Positions 33,455-44,879 are shown, counted from the stretch's first letter. The stretch: DNA of 64,000 bases from Ashinkailepas kermadecensis (GCA_034440615.1 JAOTOM010004861.1:372001-436000); one strand, 5' to 3'. The notes: a model not told the origin generated them from the letters alone. Numbers and translations: made by a program.

Positions 33455-33735
33455 CAGTATCACATAGGGGTCACCAATTCAGGTTAGACAAGTCAAAGTG
33501 TAGGACAGTTAAATGCCAACAAGTTTTCAGTCAATAGGTGGTTGACGAATGGAGTAGGCTGCCTGGTGATGTAGATGGGGGTCGCGCAACGAATGCATTA
33601 AAAATATGGTCAATAATTTTGTATGTCAAATTATCTTATTTTTCATTCCAAGTTGCGTAGTAGATTGATGGGAATTGGAGGAGATGGGGTGGGATTGATG
33701 CTAGTAGGTGTCTTAGATCATGCACATAGTGGCTC
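33455..33735 (+). mobile_element. CR1-type LINE, end of ORF2, degraded
   Basis: Matches 35415-35600: TATCACATAGGGGTCACCAATTCAGG, GTGTAGGACAGTTAA, TTTTCAGTCAA and GGCTGCCTGGTGATGT. Coding capacity is lost through many changes. The adjacent TTAA is the insertion point of the next element. Confidence 0.7.
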
Positions 33736-33739
33736 TTAA

Positions 33740-34665
33740 CACGCGCACTGGAGGGGGGGGGGGGCGAATTCCGCCCACCCCTCCTGTTTTTTGTACATAA
33801 CTGCAGATTTTACCGTTCGTTATACGCGATTTTCTGTGTACCTGCTTAGAAATGACCGGCGCATTGCTTAAAGCAAGACAAATCGAAATCGGCCGAACAT
33901 TTTTCGAGTTAGGGGCCGTTAAATAAATAAAAATCGTAGCGCCAGACCACAAAAATCGACGCTGATGCGCTTCCCGTATATCCGCAAAAGGGAAGTGTTC
34001 TTGGCAACACTAGCAACTTGTTTGATGTATATTGATATGCTATATAGCTTCAAGATAATGTTAGGTCACCGAGGTTAAGTCAGGTCAAGTTCATGACAGG
34101 TTAATGGAATCAAACTTGGTCAACTGAAATGTTGTCATAAATGCACTACTCTTTGTCATTTGTACTGTTTGTCATTGCGTTTCCATACTTTATTCATGTA
34201 CTTCACTCCTTTCTTTGCGAAGCCGATTGCGCCGAGCTGCCCGGCGGAGCAGTCGGGCCGGCGGCCCGGTTCCAGTAACTGGAACAGGTAACTGACCTGA
34301 TAAAGCGCTGCTATATAGGTGACCTGAGGTCAAATGTCGGGTCTAACATCTGTATTTCATCATTAATAATGTCCAAAACATCATTGATGCCAATTTTGGA
34401 GCATTTAAACACAATGACAGCGATCCATAACAATGACAAGCCAAGCCACGCAAAACAAGAAAATTTTGACAAATGTGACCTCAGTTGACCTTGAAGATAT
34501 TGACCTAAGGTCATGAAAATTGCACACAATAGAGTTCACTACCGTATCCATCCACCCTACGAATTGTGTTCCTCCAGCTTTATTAGGAGCCGAGATCTTA
34601 GGGGGGGCGGAATCCGCCCCCCCCCTCCAGTGGGCGGAATTTTCAGAAGCCCTGCAGGGCGCGTG
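33740..34665. mobile_element. Second TTAA-flanked element with AGGTCA motifs
   Basis: TTAA flanks both ends (33736-33739 and 34666-34669). The termini CACGCGCACTGGAGGG and, complemented, CACGCGCCCTGCAGGG are inverted repeats. Subterminal G-run plus CGGAATTCCGCC-type blocks add a second inverted pair. No transposase frame. I count nine exact AGGTCA/TGACCT hexamers (34063, 34082, 34293, 34320, 34327, 34476, 34486, 34501, 34508). Two are everted pairs with one-base spacing (34320-34332 and 34501-34513). Confidence 0.75.
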
Positions 34666-34969
34666 TTAAAACTGTATGGCATGAAAATACTTATGCTCTA
34701 GTGTACTTGCTAGCTATGCAGTTCTCCAATTTCATCGAGTTTTCCGAATCTGGCAAATATGCTGGATTTTCATTTCCCAGTGCTGTTTCGCCCATCAATA
34801 GCGAATTTGGTACCTTCCAGACCAAGTGCGTCGATCTGCCGGTGTTTGAGTGTATTCTTTTCATTGTTGGACCCATATCAGCGCGATCATCTAAAATTAC
34901 TTCAAGAAGATTTTGGAGGCTCTGTCCTTAATTTTCGCGTGATCCCTCATACAATATTAACACTTTCAG

Positions 34970-35912
34970 ATATACAATGGGAGGGAGGGAACTGGATGTT
35001 ATTGAAGAGGAAAGGGACTTAGGTGTGTTGGTTTCAAAAGACCTTAAAGCAGAGAAACAATGTAGCTCAGCTAGGAACAGGGCACTCAGAATGCTGGGAC
35101 TCATTAATAGAAGTGTGACATATAAGAGCAAGGAAGTCATGAAAAAAAACTGTACTTAGCATATGTGCGACCCCACTTGGAATATTCTGTGCAAGCTTGG
35201 AGCCCCTACCTAGAAAAAGATATAGACAAGTTAGAAAGAGTGCAACGCAAAGCAACTAAACTCATCAGTGGAATAGGTAGCTTAGAATATGGAGAAAGGC
35301 TTGTGGCATTAGATATGTACTCACTCAAATATAGGAGATTAAGGGGGGACATGATTGAAATGTACAAAATTGTTAAAGGACTAGATCAGGTCAATTTAAA
35401 TGGTGCTCTTCAGTTTAAAGTATCACACAGGGGTCACAATTCAGGTTAGACAAGTTGAGGTGTAGGACAGTTAAGCGACAACAGGTCTTCAGTCAAAGGG
35501 TTGTTGATCAGTGGAATGGGCTGCCTGCTGATGTTGTGGGGAGTTCCTCATTGAATGTATTTAAAGTAGGGTGGACAAATTTTTTAGACAGGAAAATCTT
35601 GTTTTTGAGTTCTAATGTGGATGGATGGGGTGATATTTATGTTAAGTGTGCATGGCACAGACCCTTTAAGCAGGGGCTATGGTGGCACAGTGGGTGTGAT
35701 GGGAGGAGCTTGCGATTGTTGAGGGTGTTATGCAGTAGCGGGTGGATGATGCTAGATAGGCTGGGATATATAGCTTCCTAGGAACTTGGGATAAGGGATT
35801 GATTGGGGTGAGAATATGTACATTTCTAGTACCCTTTCTAGATAGGCTTAACCCAGATGGGCCCCTGTGGCTCTTATTAAGCCTTAACACTTTATGACTT
35901 TATGACTTTATA
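34970..35912 (+). mobile_element. CR1-type LINE, 5'-truncated, ORF2 C-terminal region and 3' UTR
   Basis: Three consecutive frames carry one protein region: RDLGVLVSKDLKAEKQCSSA (about 34977-35156), then LAYVRPHLEYSVQAWSP and LERVQRKATKLISG with RLRGDMIEMYKIVKGLD (to about 35446), then FSQRVVDQWNGLPADVV (about 35480). This is the thumb/C-terminal part downstream of the reverse transcriptase catalytic core in CR1/L2-like LINEs. Frames shift in the A-run near 35145 and again near 35446. A 3' UTR of about 300 bp ends in ACTTTATG octamer repeats at 35889-35912, as CR1-clade elements do. The catalytic core and endonuclease are absent, so this copy is dead. Confidence 0.85.
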
Positions 35913-36053
35913 ACACTGCAGGCCAACCACCCACCCAAAAAATGGCATATTCGTATAACCGTTTTAAGGCATATGGGTGCAAAGAAGCTGGACATACTTG
36001 CTGCTGTTTTCTCTGAGACGTTCTGAAGCGTACTCAAGACAGTAACCACCAAT

Positions 36054-36235
36054 CAGGAGCGCAGCCAGGAATTTCTTCAGGGGCAAACCTCCTCTCAAAC
36101 GTACTGTATAACGTTTTCAACGCGCATAGCGTGCCGAAAATGTATGCTTTGGCGTGGTGCAAATCCACCAAGTTCTTTGATCCAGTGTATTTTTGTTAAC
36201 GGGGACGGCCCCGCCCCTCCTTGTCTGCTCCTCTG
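36054..36235. mobile_element. hAT MITE, 182 bp, related to 22492-22679
   Basis: It starts CAGGAGCGCAGCCAGG and ends CCTTGTCTGCTCCTCTG. The flanks CCACCAAT (36046-36053) and CCACCCAT (36236-36243) match at 7 of 8 bases. The interior GCGTGCCGAAAATGTATGCT matches the 22.5-kb copy. Confidence 0.8.
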
Positions 36236-36270
36236 CCACCCATCGCCGGATGGGACAGCGCCCCCTCACC

Positions 36271-36312
36271 TTTGGACGAGCTTAACATTGATCATACTGG
36301 TGTTGCATATAA
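36271..36312 (+). repeat. Short dispersed repeat shared with 55910-55950
   Basis: GACGAGCTTAACATTGA followed by GGTGTT and GCAT is present in the same order at both places. Family unknown. Confidence 0.5.
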
Positions 36313-36569
36313 AAAATGTACTCCAAAATGGCTCTTTACACCAAAATTTGTACACAGCTCCAATGCCGCTGGCCATGGCACTTGCGGGGCCCAGAATGTC
36401 TTCCAAATGTCCGGGTTCTGCTTCCTCTGCTTATTCTTCCCCGACGTGAGAAGCGGCGCTATTGAATTTTCGAAAGCAACATATCCTGAAAATGTGTTCT
36501 TTCCTTTTATGTTGCCGCTGCTGGTATGATAACACTCGCACGCCTGCTCGCCAACATAACACTCCATCG

Positions 36570-36910
36570 AACCACGTATGACGTCACACGTGTCTCGGGC
36601 TCCGCCCCGTGGCGAGGTGGCAGATCTGCGGGCGGCGGCCGCGTCGCTAGTTGGCTGAATCCGCGCGCCAGACGGACACTTGGCTGAAGCCGCCGCCCCA
36701 CGGTATGTTACGTACAATGACCCAAATCGAAAACTTCTCTCTTCCTGGCCGGGCGACGGGCCGTCAGCGACGGGCGCTGCTCGCGGCCTGGTGTGCGTGC
36801 CGGTGTTTGCTGCAAGGGGCCGGCTGTTCTCAGGAGGGGATCGCCGCGGGCGTCGCCTCGTCCCCCGCCCGCGAAATGGACTGCTCCAATCGTAGCCTGG
36901 TGAGTACCCG
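36570..36910 (+). promoter_or_regulatory. CpG-island promoter-like block with CRE and first-exon donor
   Basis: TGACGTCA at 36579-36586 overlaps ACGTCACACGTG (E-box CACGTG). GC-rich sequence follows, with a repeated GGCTGAANCCGCGC-type motif at about 36650-36690 and a consensus donor CCTG|GTGAGTAC (GT at 36900). The CpG-dense sequence continues to about 37830, where a 22-bp minisatellite begins. A non-coding or short first exon is plausible; I see no second exon. Confidence 0.45.
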
Positions 36911-37840
36911 GAGCCCCCTCAGAGCGGGCGAGTCGTTGCAGTTCGGGGCTGGGCTTCAACAAGCCAGTGGGTGTGTGGTGCTCGCGCTCGGTGGCTGCCG
37001 GGCGTGTTGCCGGCCCGTTTTTCGGCGTGTTTCGTTCTGCCCGACCCCACCCTTGTGCAGCTCGTCTGCCACGTGGGCGGATGGCCGGCGCCGGAAGTTG
37101 TTCGTTCGGTGCCGCCGCCGGAGTTTCATCACTTCCGGTGGCCGCCCGCGCTGGCTATGTGTGGGCCCGAGCTCTGTGTCACGTTCATTCTCACCGGCGT
37201 CGGCACTCTTGTGTTCTGCGATGGGCAGCCTCGCGCGAGGGGCGTTGTTTTAGGCGGCGGAATGGACTCTCCCGGGCTGCCGCCCCACGACCACCAGTCG
37301 CCCTCCATTCGCCACCGGCCACGGGCCGCCTCCGGCCACCTAGACTCAAGCCTAGGATCGTCGGCCAGGCCTGGCCATAGAGTCGCCGGCAACCAACCGC
37401 CCAGAATTGGCGCCCAGGCAGCCGATACGCCCAGGTCCGCCCAGATTTCAGACCAGATATCCGCCCAGGGTGCGGGTCCGCCATCTCCCTGGGGCCGAAA
37501 CACGTCGGCCGCCAAGAATCTACACCCTCCACGTCTGCTTATGGGCCGCTCATCGGTCTGCTGCTGTCTGCTCACGGTCCACACGCACGCCCAGAGTCCG
37601 GGCTCCGCGGCCCGCCCACCGTCCACAACCGCCGCACCCGCCCAGATTCCGGGCCCGCTAGCCGCCCGGATTCCAGGCGCATTGTCCGCCCAGGAATGCG
37701 GCTCAGTTTCGCCGGCTCTCCGGCTCCCGGTGGCCGGCGAGAACTGCCCTCCCCTCCCCCTCCCCGCCCGCCCCGGTGCCGCCGTCTCGGTCACGTCCCG
37801 AGCGGGCGACCGTTCGCGCGGTGCGGAACGGCCAGACGGT
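36911..37840. other. CpG-rich sequence without recognised gene
   Basis: High GC and CpG keep several frames open (up to 380 codons when joined to the following array). I see no domain, and codon use looks like plain composition. Confidence 0.45.
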
Positions 37841-37844
37841 CGTC

Positions 37845-39130
37845 AACCAATTGTCAGACGGTCGTCAGCTAGTTATCAGACGGTTGTCAGCCAATTAATT
37901 GTCAGACGGTCGTCAGCCAATTGTCAGGCGGTCGTCAACCAATTGTCAGATGGTCGTCAGCCAATTGTCAGACGGTCGTCAGCCGATTGCCAGACGGTCG
38001 TCAGCCAATTATCGGACGGTCGTCAGCCAACCGTGAGATTGGCGTCAGCCAATTGTCAGATGGTCGTCAGCCAATTGTTAGGCTGTCGTCAGCCAATTGC
38101 CGGACGGTCGTAAGCCATTTGTTAGGCTGTCGTCAGCCAATTGTCAGACGGTCGGCAGTCATTTATGAGACGGTCGTCAGCCAATTGTCAGACGGTCGTC
38201 AGCCATTTGTTAGGCTGTCGGCAGCCAATTGTCAGACGGTCTTCAGTCAACTGTCAGACGGTCGTCAGTCAATAGTCAGACGGTCGTCAGTCAACTGTCC
38301 GACTGAGATGGTCGTCAGCCAATTGTCAGACGGTCGTCAGCCAACTGTGAGACGGTGGTCAGTCAATTGTCAGACTGAGATGGTTGTCAACCAATTGTCA
38401 GATGGTCGTCAACTAATTGTCAGATGGTCGTCAGCCAATTGTCAGATGGTCGTCAGCCAATTGTGAGACGGTCGTCAGCCAATTGTGAGACGGTCGTCAG
38501 CCAATTGTCAGACTGTCGTCAGCCAATTGTCAGACGGTCGTCAGCCAATTGTCAGACGGTCGTCAGCCAATTGTGAGACGGTCGTCAGCCAATTGTCAGA
38601 CGGTCAACTAATTGTCAGACGGTCGTCAGCTAGTTATCGGACGGTCGTCAGCTAGTTATCAAACGGCCGTCAGCCAATTGTCAGACGGTCGTCAGCTAGT
38701 TATCAGACGGTCGTCAGCCAATTGTCAGATGGTCGTCAACCAATTGTCAGATGGTCGTCAGCCAATTGTCAGACGGTCGTCAGCCAATTGTCACAGTCGT
38801 CAGCAGATTGCCTGACGGTCGTCAGCCAATTGTCAGACGGTCGTCAGCAAATCGTCAGACGGTCGTCAGCAAATCGTCAGACGGTCGTCAGTCAATTATC
38901 AGACTGAGATGGTTGTCAGACGGTCGTCAGCCAATAGTCAGACGGTCGTCAGTCAATAGTCAGACGGTCGTCAGTCAATAGTCAGACGGTCGTCAGTCAA
39001 TAGTCAGACGGTCGTCAGCCAATTGTCAGACGGTCGTCAGCCAATCGTCAGACGGTCGTCCGCCAATCGTCAGACGGTCGTCAGCCAATTGTGAGGTGGT
39101 CGTCAGCCAGTTGTCAGACGGTCGTCAAAA
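37845..39130 (+). repeat. Minisatellite, 22-bp unit, 1.3 kb
   Basis: The unit is CAGACGGTCGTCAGCCAATT plus GT, nearly 60 copies. Sub-variants (AGTCAATAGT, AGCTAGTTAT, ATGGTCGTCAACC) occur in runs, which suggests local block amplification. There are no unique spacers, so it is not CRISPR-like. Unit length is not a multiple of three, so the frames rotate. Confidence 0.95.
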
Positions 39131-39539
39131 GTCCGTGACGCATGCGACAGACCGTCGGCGGGGATTCCACAAGCATTGTGTGTGCGCTGCTTCCGAACTT
39201 GCCCTATGCCCACAGAATGTTTAGCACAGGTCTAGAAAAAAGCGCGTGGCATGTTCTTACTACACCAAATAGGCCTGCCACTGTATCTGCAATACCCTCT
39301 ATCGTTTACTCACTCATTCCATTCAAATCATACCTTTCAGAAGTACATACGGAAGTGAATGGGGATCTGGTGAGTATGGTGCGATTTTGGCCGAGTTTAG
39401 AAAGGGGAATTTAGTCCGAATTCTTGATAAGGTGGCTTTATGGACCAGGGTCATTTTGCTAAGCAGAGCTTGTTGCGTGAACCCTGGCCCCATCATCCAA
39501 TCCATGAGTTCAACAGCATAATTTTGACTAAGAGTTTAA

Positions 39540-39712
39540 CGTGGCGTCAACATATCGATACGCGCGCCTCGGTAACCCGACCCCGGCCTTATCGGGCCAG
39601 TTGTCAACTGACCCTCCCAACCGGGGGCTAAATGCGAGCGCGAGAAGCGACTCGAACCTTGTTTTGCCAGGACAGGGAAGACGAATATAGGGCAGCGCGC
39701 TGCTGAGCTAAC
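39540..39712 (-). repeat. tRNA-derived SINE, minus strand
   Basis: On the minus strand GGTTAGCTCAGCAGCGCGCT (complement of about 39693-39712) fits an A box, and AAGGTTCGAGTCGC (complement of about 39645-39660) fits a B box. A body with GGGTCAGTTGAC follows. It lies head to head with the plus-strand SINE starting at 39716. Confidence 0.5.
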
Positions 39713-39715
39713 CAT

Positions 39716-39885
39716 AGGGGACGAGTGGTCTAGGGGTAAGATGCTCGTCTCGCAATCGAAAGATTGTGAGTTCGAATCTCGCCTGTCGCTACTCTTCGCC
39801 CGCGACCAATCGGCGTGAGAGATTGGCGACGCTATATGACTCAACGGTCGACGTGTCGTAAAACCAATAACCAACCATGAGGTAA
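39716..39885 (+). repeat. tRNA-derived SINE, near complete
   Basis: The head has A box TGGTCTAGGGGTAAGATGC and B box GAGTTCGAATCTC. By alignment the anticodon position reads CGC, though the stem is imperfect. The body GCTACTCTTCGCCCGCG recurs at 63258-63275. The tail TTGGCGACGCTATATGA with AAAACCAATAACCAACC recurs at 45625-45695. It is a pol III-type retroposon and has no function as a tRNA. Confidence 0.75.
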
Positions 39886-40321
39886 CCAGCTAACCAACGG
39901 AGCTGCCGGGGCGGCAAGGTCTTGCGCACAGAAGACCTTTCGACTTTTCGATCCTGCAGAATATCTCGGCACAATTGGAAGGCAATGGAAAGCATATGTA
40001 GTCTTGGTAAGAGTGATAAAAATGCCTTGTTTGGCGATCCTGGGGAGCACAGGATCATTGGATTCTCAACCCAGCACCAGATTCCATGATCCGTTTCTGC
40101 AATCCCGGGGCACGTGGTGGTGGCGGCGGACGAATTGCGTTCGGTTGAGTTAAGTGGTAGTTGTCCGTGCCTACCGCTGAGTCGGGGCGGTGTCGGCTGT
40201 CCACCATTTTGCGCCCACCGGCGGCGTCTCTGTTCTGTCTGTGTACTCTTGTCCTCCTAGATCTCTTCCCCGTCCATGTGTGGTCTCAGTCTTGGCACCG
40301 TGTCCATGGCTTCGTGTCTTC

Positions 40322-40515
40322 TCGGCTTCCCCACCGTACCACCGGGACCGTAGCTCCATCTTTGTCCATCCTCCCCACCGCACCGCCGTGACCGTTACTC
40401 TGTCTATCCTCCCCACCGTACCGCCGTGACTGGCTCTGTTTCTGCCCAGCCTCCCCACCGTACCACCGCCGTGACCGTGACTCTGTCCATCCTTCCCACC
40501 GTACCGCCGTGACAC
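40322..40515 (+). repeat. Minisatellite, about 40-48-bp unit
   Basis: CTCCCCACCGTACCACCG, GTGACCGT and CTCTGTCCATCCT recur about 4-5 times with length variation. Confidence 0.75.
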
Positions 40516-40765
40516 GGGTAGCGCCGTCCGCTGCGACCTTGTGCCGTTTCCGGCGGGGATCTGCCGCTCCGATATCACAGAAGCTGCACCGGAACCGGCA
40601 CCGTTCAGATGTCACAGGTGCCGCGCCGGAGCCCAGACCATCGCATGCCACAGCAGCAGGGATTGCCAGACGTCGTCACACAGGAGCTGCGGCCGTGTTG
40701 GGACACTGCGGCCGACCGGGATACGGGGGACGATGGAACGTGTGGCCAGTCTGCCCGGAGGGGCG

Positions 40766-40850
40766 GCAATGGTCGAGTGGTTAAGGCGTTGAGCTCGTGG
40801 TGCCAAAGTCCTGGGTTCAACACTCGCACCACTCGGGACATTTCGCAGTC
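40766..40850 (+). repeat. tRNA-like SINE head
   Basis: A box TGGTCGAGTGGTTAAGGCG is close to a Leu/Ser-type tRNA D-arm, and CTGGGTTCAACACTC lies at the B-box position. The rest does not fold well. Flanked by CpG-rich sequence. Confidence 0.55.
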
Positions 40851-41161
40851 CCGCGGCCCACCAGCGAAACAGTGTGGGCGGCGCCATGGGCCGTGATCGT
40901 GCATAAAGTTCGTCGAGAACCGCCCAATAAGCAGACTACCAGACTGGTCTGCCCCGACTGATGCAGCGGCGGCGCCGACCGTTCATGTATCGCGGGAGCC
41001 AGTGCTGTCTCGCAGCACAAGTTGCTGACCAGGAGCCGTGGTGTAGCGTTTTGACTAAACGTTGGGTATTTGAGGCAGATGGCCGTTGCGTCCGCACTTC
41101 CGTGAATCTGCCAGCGAATATGCACTAGCTTAGGGGAGTTCGCACTAGAACCGGAGTCACC

Positions 41162-41630
<469 letters not shown>

Positions 41631-41995
41631 CACGGCTTCACTTGCTTGTGTTAGGAACGTGCGAATTGTGCGTAGTGACACAGTAGACGTGCATCGAAAT
41701 GTTTTTTTTTTAAAGCTGAGTAATTCTCTATTCTGTGAGGTATTCACGAGAGGAACGCTTGCGCAGGACAAGTGGCGACGGCATTGCGGTGATCAGCAGA
41801 CTTTAAATTCCATGTGCTCAGATGTGACCTGGGTACTTGACCTGCCGGTTCGATATTTAACATCGATGTAAACGTTCCCACGTATGAACTTTAGTTAGCG
41901 ATGTGTGCTTCACGCGCCGCTACCTCTCAGCCTATCGATCCTCCGTATCGTCGCAGCTGTTCCACTTGCCACGCACCTCGCTGCGTGGCCGGCCG

Positions 41996-42405
41996 TTGCT
42001 CCACAGGTGTCATCCCGTTGTAGACCGATGTAGGCGAGTGGTTAGGTTAACGTTGCTCCACAGGTGTCATCCCGTTGTAGACCGATGTAGGCGAGTGGTA
42101 GGTTAACGTTGCTCCACAGGTGTCATCCTGTTGTAGACCGATGTAGGCGAGTGGTAGGTTAACGTTGCTCCACAGGTGTCATCCTGTTGTAGACCGATGT
42201 AGGCGAGTGGTTAGGTTAACGTTGCTCCACAGGTGTCATCCCGTTGTAGACCGATGTAGGCGAGTGGTTAGGTTAGCGTTGTTCCACAGGTCTCGCCCAG
42301 TTGTAGACCGATGTAGGCGAATGGTTAAGTTAACGTTGCTCCACAAGTCTCGCCCAGTTGTAGACCGATGTAGGCGAATGGTTAGGTCAACGTTGCTCTG
42401 CAGGT
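41996..42405 (+). repeat. Minisatellite, 57-bp unit, 7 copies
   Basis: The unit starts GTTGCTCCACAGGTGTCATC, continues CGTTGTAGACCGATGTAGGC and ends GAGTGGTTAGGTTAAC. The last copies replace TGTCATC with TCTCGCC. Confidence 0.9.
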
Positions 42406-42464
42406 CACAGGTTTCTCACTGTTCGCTGCCATTCCCGACAATCGAACTGACAATGTCCTGAAAT

Positions 42465-42800
42465 TTAACCTGTGATATTTATCCGGAAATTTAGCCGATG
42501 TTGGCTATGCGGAATTTGAGCATGTGATTGTTTTCAGGAAAGTGAGTCTGTGATAGTTACCCGGAAATTGAACCTGTGATAGTTCCCCGGAAACTGAGCC
42601 TGTGATAGGCATCCGGAAGTTTAGCCGGTGATGGTTATCCGGAAATTGAGCCCGTTATAGTTATCAGGAAATTGAGCCCATGGTAGTTATCAGGAAATTG
42701 AGCCAGTGAAAGCTACCCGGAAATTGAGCCTGTGGTAGTTGTCCAGATTTTAGCCAGTGATAGTAATCAGGAAATGTAACCTGCGATATCTGGAAATCGA
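42465..42800 (+). repeat. Minisatellite, about 27-bp unit
   Basis: Units of CCTGTGATAGTTATCCGGAA plus ATTGAG, about 12 copies. It directly follows the 57-bp array. Confidence 0.85.
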
Positions 42801-43074
42801 ACTTATCCGTCGGGGAATTGAGAACGTGACATTTCACGCCAAGCCGAATTGCTGTACAAATTTAGTGACCTAGCCCAATTGTTTGGCTCTGTCACAATCA
42901 CACGCTTCAGGCCACACCAGAGTTTTCGATCCGTTCCTGACACACATACCACTACAAAGCCTCCCTCCCCCCACCTCCAGCACCGCACAGGCAAAGCCAG
43001 GCCGTTGTATGTCGGGTGGACTGGACTGGGCCGACACTGTTGTCTCTGTCCCAGCAGTACTGTGTCGACCCCCG

Positions 43075-43755
43075 GCCGTGCTGTGTTGGACCCCGGCCGT
43101 GCTGTGTTGGACCCCGATGGTGCTGTGTGGGACCCCGATGGTGCCGTGTGGGACGCTGGTTGTGCTGTGTGTGCCCCGCTGTGCTGTTTTATATCGGCTG
43201 TGCTGTGTTTGGTCTCGGCTCTGCTGTGCTTGATCCGGACTGCGCTGCGTGGAACCTCGTTTGTGCTGTGTGGGACCCCAGCTGTGCCGTTTTGAACTCT
43301 GATGCGCTGTGCTTAATTCGGGCTGTACTGTGTGGTACAACAACCGTACTATGTTAAATCTCGGCTGTGCTCTGCTTCACCCCCACCGGGTTGTGTGGGA
43401 CCCTGGTTGTGCTGTGTTGGATCTCAACTGTGTTGTGTCGGGTCCCGGTTCTGTTGTGACCCCGCCTGTGCTGTGGAACTGTGGGACTCCGATTATGCTG
43501 TGTGGGACCCCGGTCGTACTGTGTGGGACTCCGCCTGTGCTATGCTGTGCTGTATGAGACCCCGGTTGTACTGTGCGGAAGCCCGCCTGTGCTGTGTGAC
43601 TGTGGGACCCCTACTGTGCTGTGCCGTACTGTGGGTGACCAAGCCTGTGCTGTGCTGTGTTGTGTGTGACCTCGCCTATGCTGTGCTGTGTGTGGCTTCG
43701 CCTATGCTGTGTTGTGTGTGACCCCGCCTGTGCTGTCCTGTGCTGTGCTGTGTGC
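43075..43755 (+). repeat. Minisatellite, GTGCTGTGTGGGACCCC type
   Basis: About 25 units of about 27 bp (GGTCGTGCTGTGTGGGACCC-like). Later units shorten to TGTGCTGTGCTGTG. It runs into the CpG island at 43785. Confidence 0.85.
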
Positions 43756-43759
43756 GATC

Positions 43760-44095
43760 CGGTAGCGGCGGTCGGCGGCACTGTGTCGGGCTCGACGGAG
43801 CCGTGTCGGCCCGCCCCGCCGGCCGCCGGCTGACGTCACCCACTGGCGGCTGACGTCATCGGCCGGTCGACGGCCCCGTGTGCGCCGTCTAGACGGCAGC
43901 TGTCGCCACGTGCCGTCTGGACCCTGTGGCCGGCCCGGCCGGGCGGTGCCCGGAACTGGCCGTCACTCGTCACACGGCGAGCGGTGTTCCCGGACGCGTT
44001 GGATGTTCCTCCTGGCGCGTTGGCTGTTCCTCCTGACTCTTGAGGTTCCTCGTGGCGCCCACACTGCCGTCTGACTCGTACACGATCCACGGACT
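43760..44095. promoter_or_regulatory. CpG island with two CRE motifs after a minisatellite
   Basis: TGACGTCA lies at 43831-43838 and 43851-43858, in the repeated context GGCTGACGTCA. CCACGTG and many CpGs follow. No exon or donor is recognised. Promoter role inferred. Confidence 0.4.
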
Positions 44096-44879
44096 CTTAC
44101 ACTAGCCCTTTTCACGACGGCCAATAAGCACTGGGATGCAATGTCGATGACTTCGTCTAGTATGAAGGGCATATCATTTAAATATATGTACTTTATCTGT
44201 ATATATGGAATGTTCAAGAAGTTTTAACTATGAAGTAATCAATTCAATATTAAACTTAACCAACATATTCAAATTGTGGCACTGTTTGAAAAAAGCGCTC
44301 AATTCACAGAAACAACTAGCCAATCTGGCCGCATTTGGTACCATGGCCGAGAGGTAGGAGTTGTCGGATAGAACATAAATTTGCCGCTGGATTACCAGCA
44401 AGGATGCAATATTAGGAAGAAAGTGGTAGTATATATCCTGCGGATGAATATTTTTCCTTTTATGTTTTATTTTATGGCTGTGAAGTACCTGTATTATGAA
44501 TAAATATTGAAATACATCATTTCCATATGCTACGATTCCCCCTCTTGACGTTCCTGAAAATATTAAATTATCTCCACTTTACAAGCGGGTCGTTTACAGT
44601 TGTAATGCATCCGCTGTACTGCACCATACGTGGCTCCGTTTTTAAATGTTGCTCTACTCCTACCTGAATAACCCATACTGTGGGGGGAGGGCAATTGATC
44701 CTTTTCTTTGAATACCATACACACAAGAAAGAACAAAGCATGAATTGTTTACAGCACCCAAAAGACCGCAACACGTCTAAAATATGCGCATCTGAGACAA
44801 ACTTGTTTGTTGGCTCGCCTGACATATTTCAGCCGTAAATGATGCAATCAGAGCACAAATAATGACGTTATTTTTTTAA
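44096..44879. other. No recognisable feature
   Basis: AT-rich, with short frames only. Confidence 0.4.

Noticed and set aside
36971..38113. 380-codon plus-strand frame
   Set aside because: It joins a CpG island, where stops are rare, to the 22-bp array; no domain or coding pattern is visible.
37845..39130. CRISPR-like array
   Set aside because: The 22-bp units are directly adjacent with no unique spacers, and the sequence is eukaryotic.
39716..39790. Functional tRNA gene
   Set aside because: Anticodon stem pairing is poor and the body and tail match other SINE copies.
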